Below, piece by piece: positions 56,501 to 63,053 of a DNA stretch of 64,000 nt; the first letter of the stretch is position 1; each line of letters starts with the position of its first letter. Both the position numbers and the translations under genes were made by a program. The DNA lies in assembly GCA_946479435.1 (NCBI GenBank), contig CAMLFX010000002.1, positions 1 to 64,000 of the forward strand, read 5' to 3'. This DNA comes from an uncultured Sphingobacteriales bacterium (GTDB lineage: Bacteria; Bacteroidota; Bacteroidia; Chitinophagales; Chitinophagaceae). The notes beneath the pieces were generated by a model. It was not told where the DNA came from, made no database searches, and was given only the letters and a program-made list of their open reading frames with translations.

Positions 56501-59246
56501 TATATTTCACTGCTTCGTATGGTAATACAGCTATTCCAAATACAAACCGTATCAAAGTGTCCCTTACCGCCTTACCTACTTCTGACAGGTGTGCATAGTA
56601 ACTGAGATCAATTGGTTTGTTTATCAATTGCCAACCAACAGCAATTATAGAGGTCACTAATATAATTGTAGTAAACGACAGCGTCCAGAACCAGGGAAAA
56701 GGTAACAGGGTCCAACCTACCAATAAAAATAAAACCAATGATAGCGGGACCAGGCTTCTACGCAGGTTATCAAATATCTTCCAGCGGGATAGTGTGGAAA
56801 GCGGGTTCTTTATTAACTTAAGTTTACTATCTGTAACAAAAAGCAGCATCCATGCACCAATCTGCCAATCTCCCCTTATCCATCTGTGGTGTCGTTTGAT
56901 ATCTGTTGCATATTGTGCCGGATTATCTTCATATAAATGCACGTCGCTCACCAAACCTGAACGTGCATAGCAACCTTCCAGCAAATCATGGCTAAGTATT
57001 CTGTTCTCCTGAAAAACATCCTTTAATGCGCTTTCAAAAACATCTACATCATAAATTCCCTTCCCAATGAATGAGCCTTCGCCAAAGAGATCCTGATACA
57101 CATCTGAAGAAACCTTTGTATAGGGATCAATTCCCGACACATCTCCTTGCATACGTAAATAAAGCGAGGTACCTGATGTAGGCATAGCGGCCATAACACG
57201 TGGTTGTAATATACCATAGCCATTGGTCACACGTTTTTTTTGCTTGTTATAAACTGCGTGATTCAGAGGATGTGCCATTGTTGCAACAAGTTTCCATATT
57301 GCCTCTCTGGGTATGCGGGTATCCGAGTCTAATGTAATAACATATTTTATGTTGGTCAGTACAGCATATTTACCTGTAATCAATGAAAAATCATTGTTAT
57401 TATGTCCTCTCAGTACCGCGTTGAGCGCTGCTAATTTACCTCGCTTCCGTTCATAGCCCATCCATTTTTTTTCCTTGTTATTCCATTTCCTCGGGCGGTG
57501 AAAGAGAAAGAATATATCGTACCCGGAATGTGCATATTTCTGATTTAAATCTTTTATTCCTTTGCTGGCAAGTTGTAGCAGCTCATCATCTTCCTGTAAG
57601 ATTTCAGTATCCGCATCCACAAAATCGGTAAGAAGACAAAAGTGAACATTGTTCTCCTTGTTTGCCAGAAATCGTATCTCCAAACCCACTACCAGTTCTT
57701 CTATATATGCCTTACTTAATAACATAGTAGGAATGGCGACCAGTGTTCGGTATTCCGGAGGAATGCCCTTGGAAAAATCCATTCGTGGCAGCAGCACGGG
57801 CTTTACCCAAAGAACGGAGAGCCAGTTAGTAAGTGATATTGCCAAATGCGCAGCACCGGAAATGAATATCAGCGTTATAATAATGGAAAGAGCCCACCCA
57901 AAGCTGTTGTATGTATTTGCAACGTAACACAGGCTCCACGCTATTATACAAGTCAGTAGGGTGATAGATAACAGGTAGAAGAATACTGGCCTATGTTTTA
58001 TTATGCCGGTCAGTTTTTGTTTTACTGTATAACTTACCGCTACCGCAACTTCTGTTTGTTGTAGTCCTTTATCTATCAGGTAATAGCCAATATTGCTTTG
58101 TCTTTCAGAATAATCATTGCTAGCCTTGTGTTTTCCCGCAAGCTCTAAAACCTTTTCAGCAACTGTTGTTTCCGACAGATGCGAGCGTTTTGATAAAGAC
58201 TCTATTACATGCCTGTATCTGTCGCGGGTGGCAAAATCCATACGTGTATAAGTGCCTGTAGGATCGCGTCGCAAAGTCTGGTCTACCATACTCAGGGTCT
58301 CTACGAACTCACGCCAGTCTGTAGCACCTATAAAACGTAATGTACTAATGCTATTACTGACGGACACCTGGTCTGTAGCCTGCTTCTGATTTTCTTCTCT
58401 TACAAGGTCGTTGCTGTTAGTTCCCAACCCCGCAAGTTGCTGTTCCACCCATGTAAGCGGCAAAGCAAAAGCCGATCCCTTCCCTTGTAATTTTCTTGTG
58501 AAAGCGGCGACAAATGCACTGTTTAATACCGGTTTTGATCTTGCCATATCGGCTATGGTCAATATCAGATTCCCAGGATCTTCTTCAATGGTTGCCGTCA
58601 TCCTGTCAGCCCAGTAGTCAGCAAGGCTATGATCTATAATGCCTAACGCTATCTTTCCTGATACCCTGCGTAAGTTTTCAAGAACAGCAAGACGAAGCAT
58701 AATAGGTATTGCCCAAAGTTCTCCAAGTGTAAGTATGGCAACACTCTGATAAGAGCTCACAAAACTGCTGAGGTTTTTTATATCTACGCGTCCGTCACTG
58801 TGAGAAATGATCTCCAAAACAATATCATAAACACGTGGCAGACCCGCCGAAGGCCCTTCTTCCAGGAAAGGCAAGCTATCGTTATATCCTTTAGGTAAAT
58901 GCTTCCGTGCTATTACTACCTGCTCTTCTATCAGGTAGAAATTATCTAACAACCATTCAGCAGCCGGAGTAATAATTTTACCCTCCCTAATATCTTCTAC
59001 TAGTAAATTGCGGATTTCCAACAAAGCTGTTTCATTCTCTTGCAGCCTTTTTAATAATTGATTGGGGTAATTACCTTTCGCCAATTTATGCGATTGGGCA
59101 ACAATTTTACCATAACGTATCATTTGCTCCGAGCTAAAAAGCTCTGAGCGAAAAGGCTCCTCATTGTAGCGAATGGTTACACCGCCCAGAAAATAATCCC
59201 GCAAACGCAATAGGACATCAAAAACGCTTTCGGTTGTTACTTTCAT
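50565..59246 (-). CDS. Cyclic beta-1,2-glucan synthase-like giant protein (GT84 plus GH94)
   Basis: 2893 residues, close to NdvB/ChvB (about 2830). N-terminal soluble part to about 400; membrane helices near 420-490 and 820-1000; GT84 catalytic core with LDSDTRIPRE near 643, GEGSFIGKGIYDVD and RHHRWIRGDWQ near 780; a glucoamylase-like part near 1050-1500 (HRTSPTNMGLALLANLSAYD); and two sugar-binding/GH94 phosphorylase units at the C-terminus with RCSDDLLWLP near 2495 and GSGDWNDGMDRVG near 2570. It would make and trim cyclic glucans for osmotic protection of the periplasm. No regulon-type promoter was found upstream. The gap 59247-59500 holds no supported gene. Confidence 0.92.
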   Translation of the reverse strand: MKVTTESVFDVLLRLRDYFLGGVTIRYNEEPFRSELFSSEQMIRYGKIVAQSHKLAKGNYPNQLLKRLQENETALLEIRNLLVEDIREGKIITPAAEWLLDNFYLIEEQVVIARKHLPKGYNDSLPFLEEGPSAGLPRVYDIVLEIISHSDGRVDIKNLSSFVSSYQSVAILTLGELWAIPIMLRLAVLENLRRVSGKIALGIIDHSLADYWADRMTATIEEDPGNLILTIADMARSKPVLNSAFVAAFTRKLQGKGSAFALPLTWVEQQLAGLGTNSNDLVREENQKQATDQVSVSNSISTLRFIGATDWREFVETLSMVDQTLRRDPTGTYTRMDFATRDRYRHVIESLSKRSHLSETTVAEKVLELAGKHKASNDYSERQSNIGYYLIDKGLQQTEVAVAVSYTVKQKLTGIIKHRPVFFYLLSITLLTCIIAWSLCYVANTYNSFGWALSIIITLIFISGAAHLAISLTNWLSVLWVKPVLLPRMDFSKGIPPEYRTLVAIPTMLLSKAYIEELVVGLEIRFLANKENNVHFCLLTDFVDADTEILQEDDELLQLASKGIKDLNQKYAHSGYDIFFLFHRPRKWNNKEKKWMGYERKRGKLAALNAVLRGHNNNDFSLITGKYAVLTNIKYVITLDSDTRIPREAIWKLVATMAHPLNHAVYNKQKKRVTNGYGILQPRVMAAMPTSGTSLYLRMQGDVSGIDPYTKVSSDVYQDLFGEGSFIGKGIYDVDVFESALKDVFQENRILSHDLLEGCYARSGLVSDVHLYEDNPAQYATDIKRHHRWIRGDWQIGAWMLLFVTDSKLKLIKNPLSTLSRWKIFDNLRRSLVPLSLVLFLLVGWTLLPFPWFWTLSFTTIILVTSIIAVGWQLINKPIDLSYYAHLSEVGKAVRDTLIRFVFGIAVLPYEAVKYTDAIVRTNWRMIFTLRKLLEWAPSASSATAGNNLLSVYASLWITPFLSFIASAWFLYTNTTTLLVAAPILSLWFLAPIIVWLLSAAEKEEDLILPDEQILFLNKSARKIWAFFEQFVTEDENWLPPDNYQEHPVKVIAHRTSPTNMGLALLANLSAYDFGYITGGVLIQKCNDTLQSMLKLERYKGHFYNWYDTMSLQPLHPKYVSAVDSGNLTGHLLTLRQGLLDIDKQPLINKSVYEGIRITVEIIRGLSNGRGKIISEKMLALLNVASGDIELTVIKKNLEDLLALANQLDVHNTSEDIEVTNWTKRLSRQISDINEDLATIAPWVSLLPAPEKFNQLARLNEVPTLLLEKSLPEIYHQQILNYEQQDISTAEKEWLVLLRTALENGRSQAAARVTLLEELAEICEQLSDISYDFLLDKSTSLLKIGYNVDEQRKDKSSYDLLASEARLGVFVGIAQGKLPQDSWFALGRLLTNSSGDAILLSWSGSMFEYLMPQLVMPAYENTLLYQTNKATVKKQIEYAANRGVPWGISESAYNMFDANLNYQYRAFGVPGLGLKRGLEEDLVIAPYASMMALMVAPSKACTNLQLLSEEGYEGEYGLFEAIDFTASRLPRDKSYSIVKSYMVHHQGMSLLSLAYVLLNKPMQQRFMSERRFQATLLLLQERIPRATIFYAHTADIIETHVPAADVQMRSINTANTVTPEIQLLGNGCYQIMVTNSGGGYSRWKDIAVTRWREDATKDDRGIFCYIKDVNSGKFWSNTYQPTLQASKQYEVVFSQGHVEFRRHDYGIDTKTEIVVSPEDDTEMRRMRLTNNTQSERVLEITSYAEVVIASQASDESHPSFSNLFVETEILPAHNAIYCTRRPRSAEETPPWMFHLMNVHGAVAEEVSYETDRLEFIGRGRNLIHPQAMENAVLSGKQGAVLDPIVSIRYRITIKPLQTVTVDMIYGISETKEACENLMHKYTDTHLKRRAFELSWTHSQVLLRQINAKEGDALLYDRLAAAVIYANPYLRAEPASIQRNFRGQSGLWSHSVSGDLPIVLLHIHDTDSLEIAQQLVQAHAYWRLKGLPVDLMIWNEDHGSYRQLLQEQIQGLITTEIVGTTIYNRPGRIFIKSADQISTEDRLLFESVARVVIHDNKGSLAEQVNRYHTESVLPPRLDVIPITTENLYKTIGLPNDLIFFNSIGGFTKDGKEYKIITDEHQTTPAPWVNVIANADFGTVVSENGSAYTWAINAHEYRITPWSNDPVTDTGGEAFYLRDEETGTFWSPSPFPKAGDSPYITTHGFGYTSFEHIENGIATEMCTYVDKEAPIKFIVIKVKNESGRERKFSLTGFLEMILGDVRAKTNMHIISEYDSKTGALLIRNRYNTPFAERVNFFKVNESNQLSFTTDRSEFIGRNSNLNNPKALYRKKLSGRNGAGFDPCAALQVKFDLSNGSEKEIIFQLGSGKNIDEAIMLIHKFADRDTVSTSLQEIKAYWEDMLGAVQVTTPDTALNILANGWLTYQTLASRIFARSGFYQSGGAFGFRDQLQDVLALLHTSPITARTQILLCASRQFAEGDVQHWWHPPEGRGVRTRCSDDLLWLPFAVCRYVTVTGDNEILKESVSFLEGNLLNADEDSIYELPVSGKLSASLYEHCVRAIKYSLRFGKHGLPLIGSGDWNDGMDRVGNKGAGESVWLGFFLYDILISFTRIADSHGDTNFAATCVKEADTLMSNLQLSGWDGNWYRRAYFDDGTPLGTKENDECKIDAIVQSWSVLSGAADDERKEMAMAALDQYLVKRELGLIQLLDPPFDKSTLNPGYIRGYVPGIRENGGQYTHAAIWALMAFAKMGRRDKTWELFNMILPISHTTDAQHVQKYKAEPYVMAADIYANKSHRGRGGWTWYTGSSGWMYQFIISSLLGMERTAAQLRFSPCFPIEWPFVTVVYRYKKAVYNISIFQVDTGNSHWKIGDEEGAGNTITLVYEVGHHSVEVFIRI

Positions 59247-59500
59247 AAAATTATTGAATGCTAAAGTGAGTCATTACACATCAGCAAGCATTACCAGTCC
59301 TGCATTAACAATAAGAGTTATGTTATTAACTGAATAGGCAGTTCCTGGCAAACCTTACGGGCGATGCTAATACTTTGAAAGGCATGTGTGATAGTCATGT
59401 AGTTTCCTGTTTTAATGGTCTCACACTATATGTAAGCTCATTATCCGATGCACCTCTATTTACCCTCTGACGTATCCAAAGATAGCCTATTACTCTGGTA

Positions 59501-59692
59501 TTAAGCTTTATCCGTTTCAGGTAGTTCAGGTGGCCGTTGTTGTTTTCCAGGTGTAGCATCCGGCCGCACCAGCGGTTTTTCCGGCGTTGGCTTTAGGTCC
59601 GGTGTATGAGGTACCAACGTTTCTCCTGGTTTGGGAACAGGCGGGCATTCAGCAGGGCGTTCGGGTAGCCGCTTTTTACTTTCCTTACTCAT
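59501..59692 (-). CDS. Small proline-rich hypothetical protein
   Basis: 63 residues, MSKESKKRLPERPAECPPVP followed by repeated Pro-Lys/Glu-Pro units (TPDLKPTPEKPLVRP); probably unfolded. One Cys. The ATG at 59692 is 4 nt after the -7-like box, so the mRNA is predicted to be leaderless. A decayed copy of its promoter and first codons occurs at 11043-11152. Function unknown. Confidence 0.6.
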   Translation of the reverse strand: MSKESKKRLPERPAECPPVPKPGETLVPHTPDLKPTPEKPLVRPDATPGKQQRPPELPETDKA

Positions 59693-59696
59693 GATA

Positions 59697-59792
59697 CAAA
59701 AAAAGCACCTTACGGCTCCAAAACCCATGAGCCATATCAGCCATTGTTGTGATACTGGTCATTGGCTATCACTGACAACACCCGTTATTTTG
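59697..59792. promoter_or_regulatory. Bidirectional tandem Crp-type promoter
   Basis: Plus-strand sites TGAGCCATATCA (59728-59739) and TGATACTGGTCA (59750-59761), 22 bp apart. Rightward they are -63 and -41 for TTATTTTG (59785-59792) and the universal stress gene at 59810. Leftward they swap roles for TTTTTTTG (59704-59697) and the gene at 59692. Same design as 25950-26044. Confidence 0.75.
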
Positions 59793-59809
59793 CCGTTAAA
59801 ACAAGCCAC

Positions 59810-60643
59810 ATGAAAATTCTTTTTGCTCTCCATGAGAATACGACGACCCAGACTAACCTTGATTTTGCATGTTATATTGCAAGGATCACCAGTGGTCGGC
59901 TGACAGGAGTGATTATGGAGACACTGGATCACGAGGTAATTTATGTGTCGGAGGATCCCGGCAACCGGGGCTTTCATCATAAAATGGAGTCTACAGATTT
60001 ACCGGACAATGACCCAATCCGTATGCGTGCTGATGCACTAGCCAAGCGCTTCCATGAGGGGTGTAACAGTCGCGAAACAATTCCTGTTATTCATCGTAAC
60101 TATGGCGTACCACTGCAGGAGCTAGTACTTGAAACGAGATTTGCAGACCTTCTTTTACTGGATGCCCGAACGGCTTATCCAGCCTCGGAGATTGGAGTGC
60201 CCAGTGCATTTGTAAAGCAGGTACTTAGTGCTGCTGAATGCCCTGTACTTGTTCTGCCGGAGGGGCGCCATGAAGTACGTGAGTTGATTTTCACTTATGA
60301 CGGGCAGGCCTCATCCGTCCATGCCATTAAGCAATTCACTTACCTCTTCCCCCAATGGCACAACCTGCCGGTGCATGTAATGCAGGCAGTTGAGCCACAT
60401 CATGATATAGCACATAAACACAGACTTCAGGAATGGATGAAGGATTATTATGAAGATGTCCGTTTCGAGTTTCACGAACAGCCTGCCTCTGATGCCTTAA
60501 TGGAAAATGCGCTGGGGCGCATTAATGCTATTGTTGTAATGGGTGCTTATGGAAGAAAAGGTCTGTCAGCACTATTTAAAAAAAGTGAAGGAGACCTACT
60601 ACTCAAACTACTCAGTCAGCCATTATTTATTGCGCACCGCTAA
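59810..60643 (+). CDS. Universal stress protein, two-domain
   Basis: 277 residues, two Usp folds (KILFALHENTTTQTNLDFA; second unit starting ELIFTYDGQASSVHAIKQF). The second copy ends VVMGAYGRKGLSALFKKSEG, a partly kept nucleotide loop. Closest in build to the 40735 protein. The ATG at 59810 is used; a TTG at 59762 lies in the operator. Followed after 27 bp by the polymer-forming protein gene, so probably one operon. Confidence 0.9.
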   Translation: MKILFALHENTTTQTNLDFACYIARITSGRLTGVIMETLDHEVIYVSEDPGNRGFHHKMESTDLPDNDPIRMRADALAKRFHEGCNSRETIPVIHRNYGVPLQELVLETRFADLLLLDARTAYPASEIGVPSAFVKQVLSAAECPVLVLPEGRHEVRELIFTYDGQASSVHAIKQFTYLFPQWHNLPVHVMQAVEPHHDIAHKHRLQEWMKDYYEDVRFEFHEQPASDALMENALGRINAIVVMGAYGRKGLSALFKKSEGDLLLKLLSQPLFIAHR

Positions 60644-60670
60644 AAATTTCAGCATAAAACATTATTTGCT

Positions 60671-61846
60671 ATGAAAAAAATACAACTGCTTGCCGTGATG
60701 CTGCTCCTCCTGCAATTACCGGTATGCGCCATGAACTTAAGGTATGGAGATACAATCACCATAAGCGAGCCCATTAATGAAGACCTATACATTTCCGGGG
60801 GCACGGTTCACGTCAATGCTAACATCTATGGAGATCTGGTGATTGCCGGTGGTACAGTGGTAATTCGCGAGAAAGTCTATGGAGATGTTTTGGTAATTGC
60901 CGGTAACTGTACTATAAGCGATTACATAAGTGAAGATGTACGTTGCATAGGTGGCACTCTATTAATCAATGGAGATATAGGCGAAGACCTCGTTACTGGT
61001 GGTGGTGATATCCGCATTGCTCCGGGAGGGTTGGTGAAGGGAGATGTGCTGATGGGCGGCGGCAGCCTGGCTATTGAAGGAGATGTACAAGGAAGTGTGC
61101 GGGCCTATGGAGGCACCTTAAACTTTGGAGGCACAGTAGAGAAGAACCTGTTATTTCATGGAGATGCAGCCAATATGGATGGGGCTGTTAATGGCAGCTC
61201 AGAGATCGCTGCTCGCAAGCTCTACCTCGGAGGTCATTCTGTTTTTGGTAAGGACGTGCGCTACTGGACAGAAGGCAATCCGCGTTTCACAGCAAAGGTA
61301 TTATCAGGACATGCCGTATTTGACCCTACTTTGTCGATACCTTCAGGCAAGTGGCAGTACGCAGGTTTCGCCACATTACTGGCCATGCTGGGCTATATGA
61401 TTGTGGTATTAATATTTATTACTATCGCTATATGGCTCTTCCATCGCACTTTTTACAGTGCGGCAGGCTATGCAGATAATCAACCCGGCAAAGCCTTGGG
61501 ATCAGGCTTTTTGTTTCTGGTGCTAACACCTTTGATTATTGTGGGTCTGATGATTAGCCTGGTAGGTATCCCGCTGGCGCTCATGCTGTTGATCGGCTAT
61601 ATCAGTCTGTTACTGCTTGCCCACGTGATCGCTGCTGTCTTGGCCACTTACTGGCTGGCGTTACGTTATCGTAAGCAGTGGTCAAAAGTGCAATATATAT
61701 TTATTGCATTGGGGTTGTTCATCCCCATTAAACTGATTTCACTCATGCCTGTAGCCGGTTGGTTGTTTGCACTAGTGGCAGCAATGCTTTCTTTTGGTGC
61801 GATCTGGCGCGTTGTGAAAAACTATCGCCACCGTCAGACGACTTAG
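60671..61846 (+). CDS. Polymer-forming (bactofilin-like) membrane protein
   Basis: 391 residues. Signal peptide, then a right-handed beta-helix of about ten turns with repeats of (I/V)xGDLVxxGGTVxI (residues about 25-190), as in bactofilins, then four membrane segments (about 225-385). The beta-helix would lie outside the cytoplasm, unlike classic bactofilins. Role unknown; a scaffold at the membrane is the usual guess. The last four bases overlap the regulator gene on the other strand. Confidence 0.87.
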   Translation: MKKIQLLAVMLLLLQLPVCAMNLRYGDTITISEPINEDLYISGGTVHVNANIYGDLVIAGGTVVIREKVYGDVLVIAGNCTISDYISEDVRCIGGTLLINGDIGEDLVTGGGDIRIAPGGLVKGDVLMGGGSLAIEGDVQGSVRAYGGTLNFGGTVEKNLLFHGDAANMDGAVNGSSEIAARKLYLGGHSVFGKDVRYWTEGNPRFTAKVLSGHAVFDPTLSIPSGKWQYAGFATLLAMLGYMIVVLIFITIAIWLFHRTFYSAAGYADNQPGKALGSGFLFLVLTPLIIVGLMISLVGIPLALMLLIGYISLLLLAHVIAAVLATYWLALRYRKQWSKVQYIFIALGLFIPIKLISLMPVAGWLFALVAAMLSFGAIWRVVKNYRHRQTT

Positions 61847-62871
61847 CGGAGTACATGTTCAAGCTTCTGATGGTTAAGTATGGTAATCTTTCCATTGGAA
61901 AGACCTATAATCTCTTCCTGGCGAAACTCGCTGAGTGTGCGAATCAGGGACTCTGTTGCTGTACCTGCTATACTGGCCAATTCATCGCGACTCATTGCTA
62001 TGCTGAATGGCTCTGAAGATACTTTATGATATTTAGTATGTAGGTGCAGCAATGCTGCTGCTACTTTCTGGCGCAGTGTATTATAGGCCATCCCTATGAT
62101 CTCTGTTTCCTTTACCTGCAGGCTGAAAGCCATGAGGTCTGCAAATATTTTAATTGCTGCTGGGTGTTGATGTATCATTGTGTCGAAAGCTTTGCGTGGT
62201 ACCAGCAGTAGTTCAGCATCATCCATGGCTTCTGCGGTTTCATGGTGAGCAATGCCCTGCAACAGTTCAGTATAGCCCAGGTAATCCCCTTCTCCATAAA
62301 GATTAACGGTGAGTTCCTTTCCATCCTCATGCTGTTTATAAGCTTTTACCATCCCTTTATTCAGGTAATATAGAAACCTTGCTGTACTACCTTCTTTGTA
62401 GATCAGTTGCTTTTTCTTGTATTCTATGCACTCGGCATCCCTAAGTAGCTGACTGAGATAATCGGTATCTGTAGATACTGCACTGGCTGCCGGATAAAGC
62501 TGTTGCTGGCGCTGAAGGCGTACCTCTATAGCTGAAAGCAATTCACTGCCGGAAAATGGCTTGGTGATAAAATCATCCGCGCCAAGGCCCATAGCCTGCC
62601 GAAAATCTGCATGTTCGGTTTTTGCGGTCAGGAAAATGAGCGGAATATGACTGGTATCGGGTTGTTTACGGAGGATATGGATGACTCCGAACCCATCGAT
62701 TACCGGCATCATGATATCGCAGATGATCAGGTCAGGTTTTTGATTGGCTATACTAGCCAGCCCTTCCTTGCCATTGGTAGCTGTTTGTACCTGATAGCCG
62801 GAGAGGGAAAGCATTTCAGCAATATTTGAGCGGATCTCCTCATTATCCTCGATAATCAGAATGGTAGCCAT
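61843..62871 (-). CDS. Second CheY-cNMP-Crp hybrid response regulator
   Basis: 342 residues, full-length paralogue of 35940-37007: receiver with D52 in IICDIMMPVIDG and FLTAK, Crp-like barrel about 140-255, and winged helix ASIAGTATESLIRTLSEF. The recognition helix differs from its paralogue at only one of the key positions (T for K before ESLIRTL), so both may read the same TGA-N6-TCA sites. No histidine kinase is encoded beside it; the kinase at 37007 may serve both. Confidence 0.92.
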   Translation of the reverse strand: MATILIIEDNEEIRSNIAEMLSLSGYQVQTATNGKEGLASIANQKPDLIICDIMMPVIDGFGVIHILRKQPDTSHIPLIFLTAKTEHADFRQAMGLGADDFITKPFSGSELLSAIEVRLQRQQQLYPAASAVSTDTDYLSQLLRDAECIEYKKKQLIYKEGSTARFLYYLNKGMVKAYKQHEDGKELTVNLYGEGDYLGYTELLQGIAHHETAEAMDDAELLLVPRKAFDTMIHQHPAAIKIFADLMAFSLQVKETEIIGMAYNTLRQKVAAALLHLHTKYHKVSSEPFSIAMSRDELASIAGTATESLIRTLSEFRQEEIIGLSNGKITILNHQKLEHVLR

Positions 62872-62940
62872 AACGCAAAATTTATTTGCGAATATAACCG
62901 CACCTACACTATAGGCAATGATTTGAAGACATGCTAAAAC

Positions 62941-62979
62941 TGACAGTAATCACTAACCGGAACAGACGAGTCTGTCCGG
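62941..62979 (-). promoter_or_regulatory. Single Crp-type site and hairpin upstream of the second hybrid regulator
   Basis: TGACAGTAATCA (plus-strand reading, 62941-62952) is a full TGA-N6-TCA site about 70 bp before the regulator ATG, about 12 bp further from the AAATTTTG box than the -63 site of other promoters. An imperfect inverted repeat CCGGAACAGAC/GTCTGTCCGG spans 62957-62979 and may end transcription of the gene at 63054. Confidence 0.4.
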
Positions 62980-63053
62980 GAAGAGATATACACTTTTATC
63001 TAACACCCATCTGCCCTTTACAGCTTATTTTCAAGGGAGGATAGCAACGTACT

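Noticed and set aside
50565..59246. Many plus-strand ORFs of 60-200 codons inside the glucan synthase region
   Set aside because: All are antisense shadows of the single 2893-codon frame, which has full domain support.
59318..59398. 26-residue minus-strand ORF (MTITHAFQSISIARK..)
   Set aside because: No promoter with regulon spacing, no family, not conserved as far as can be judged.
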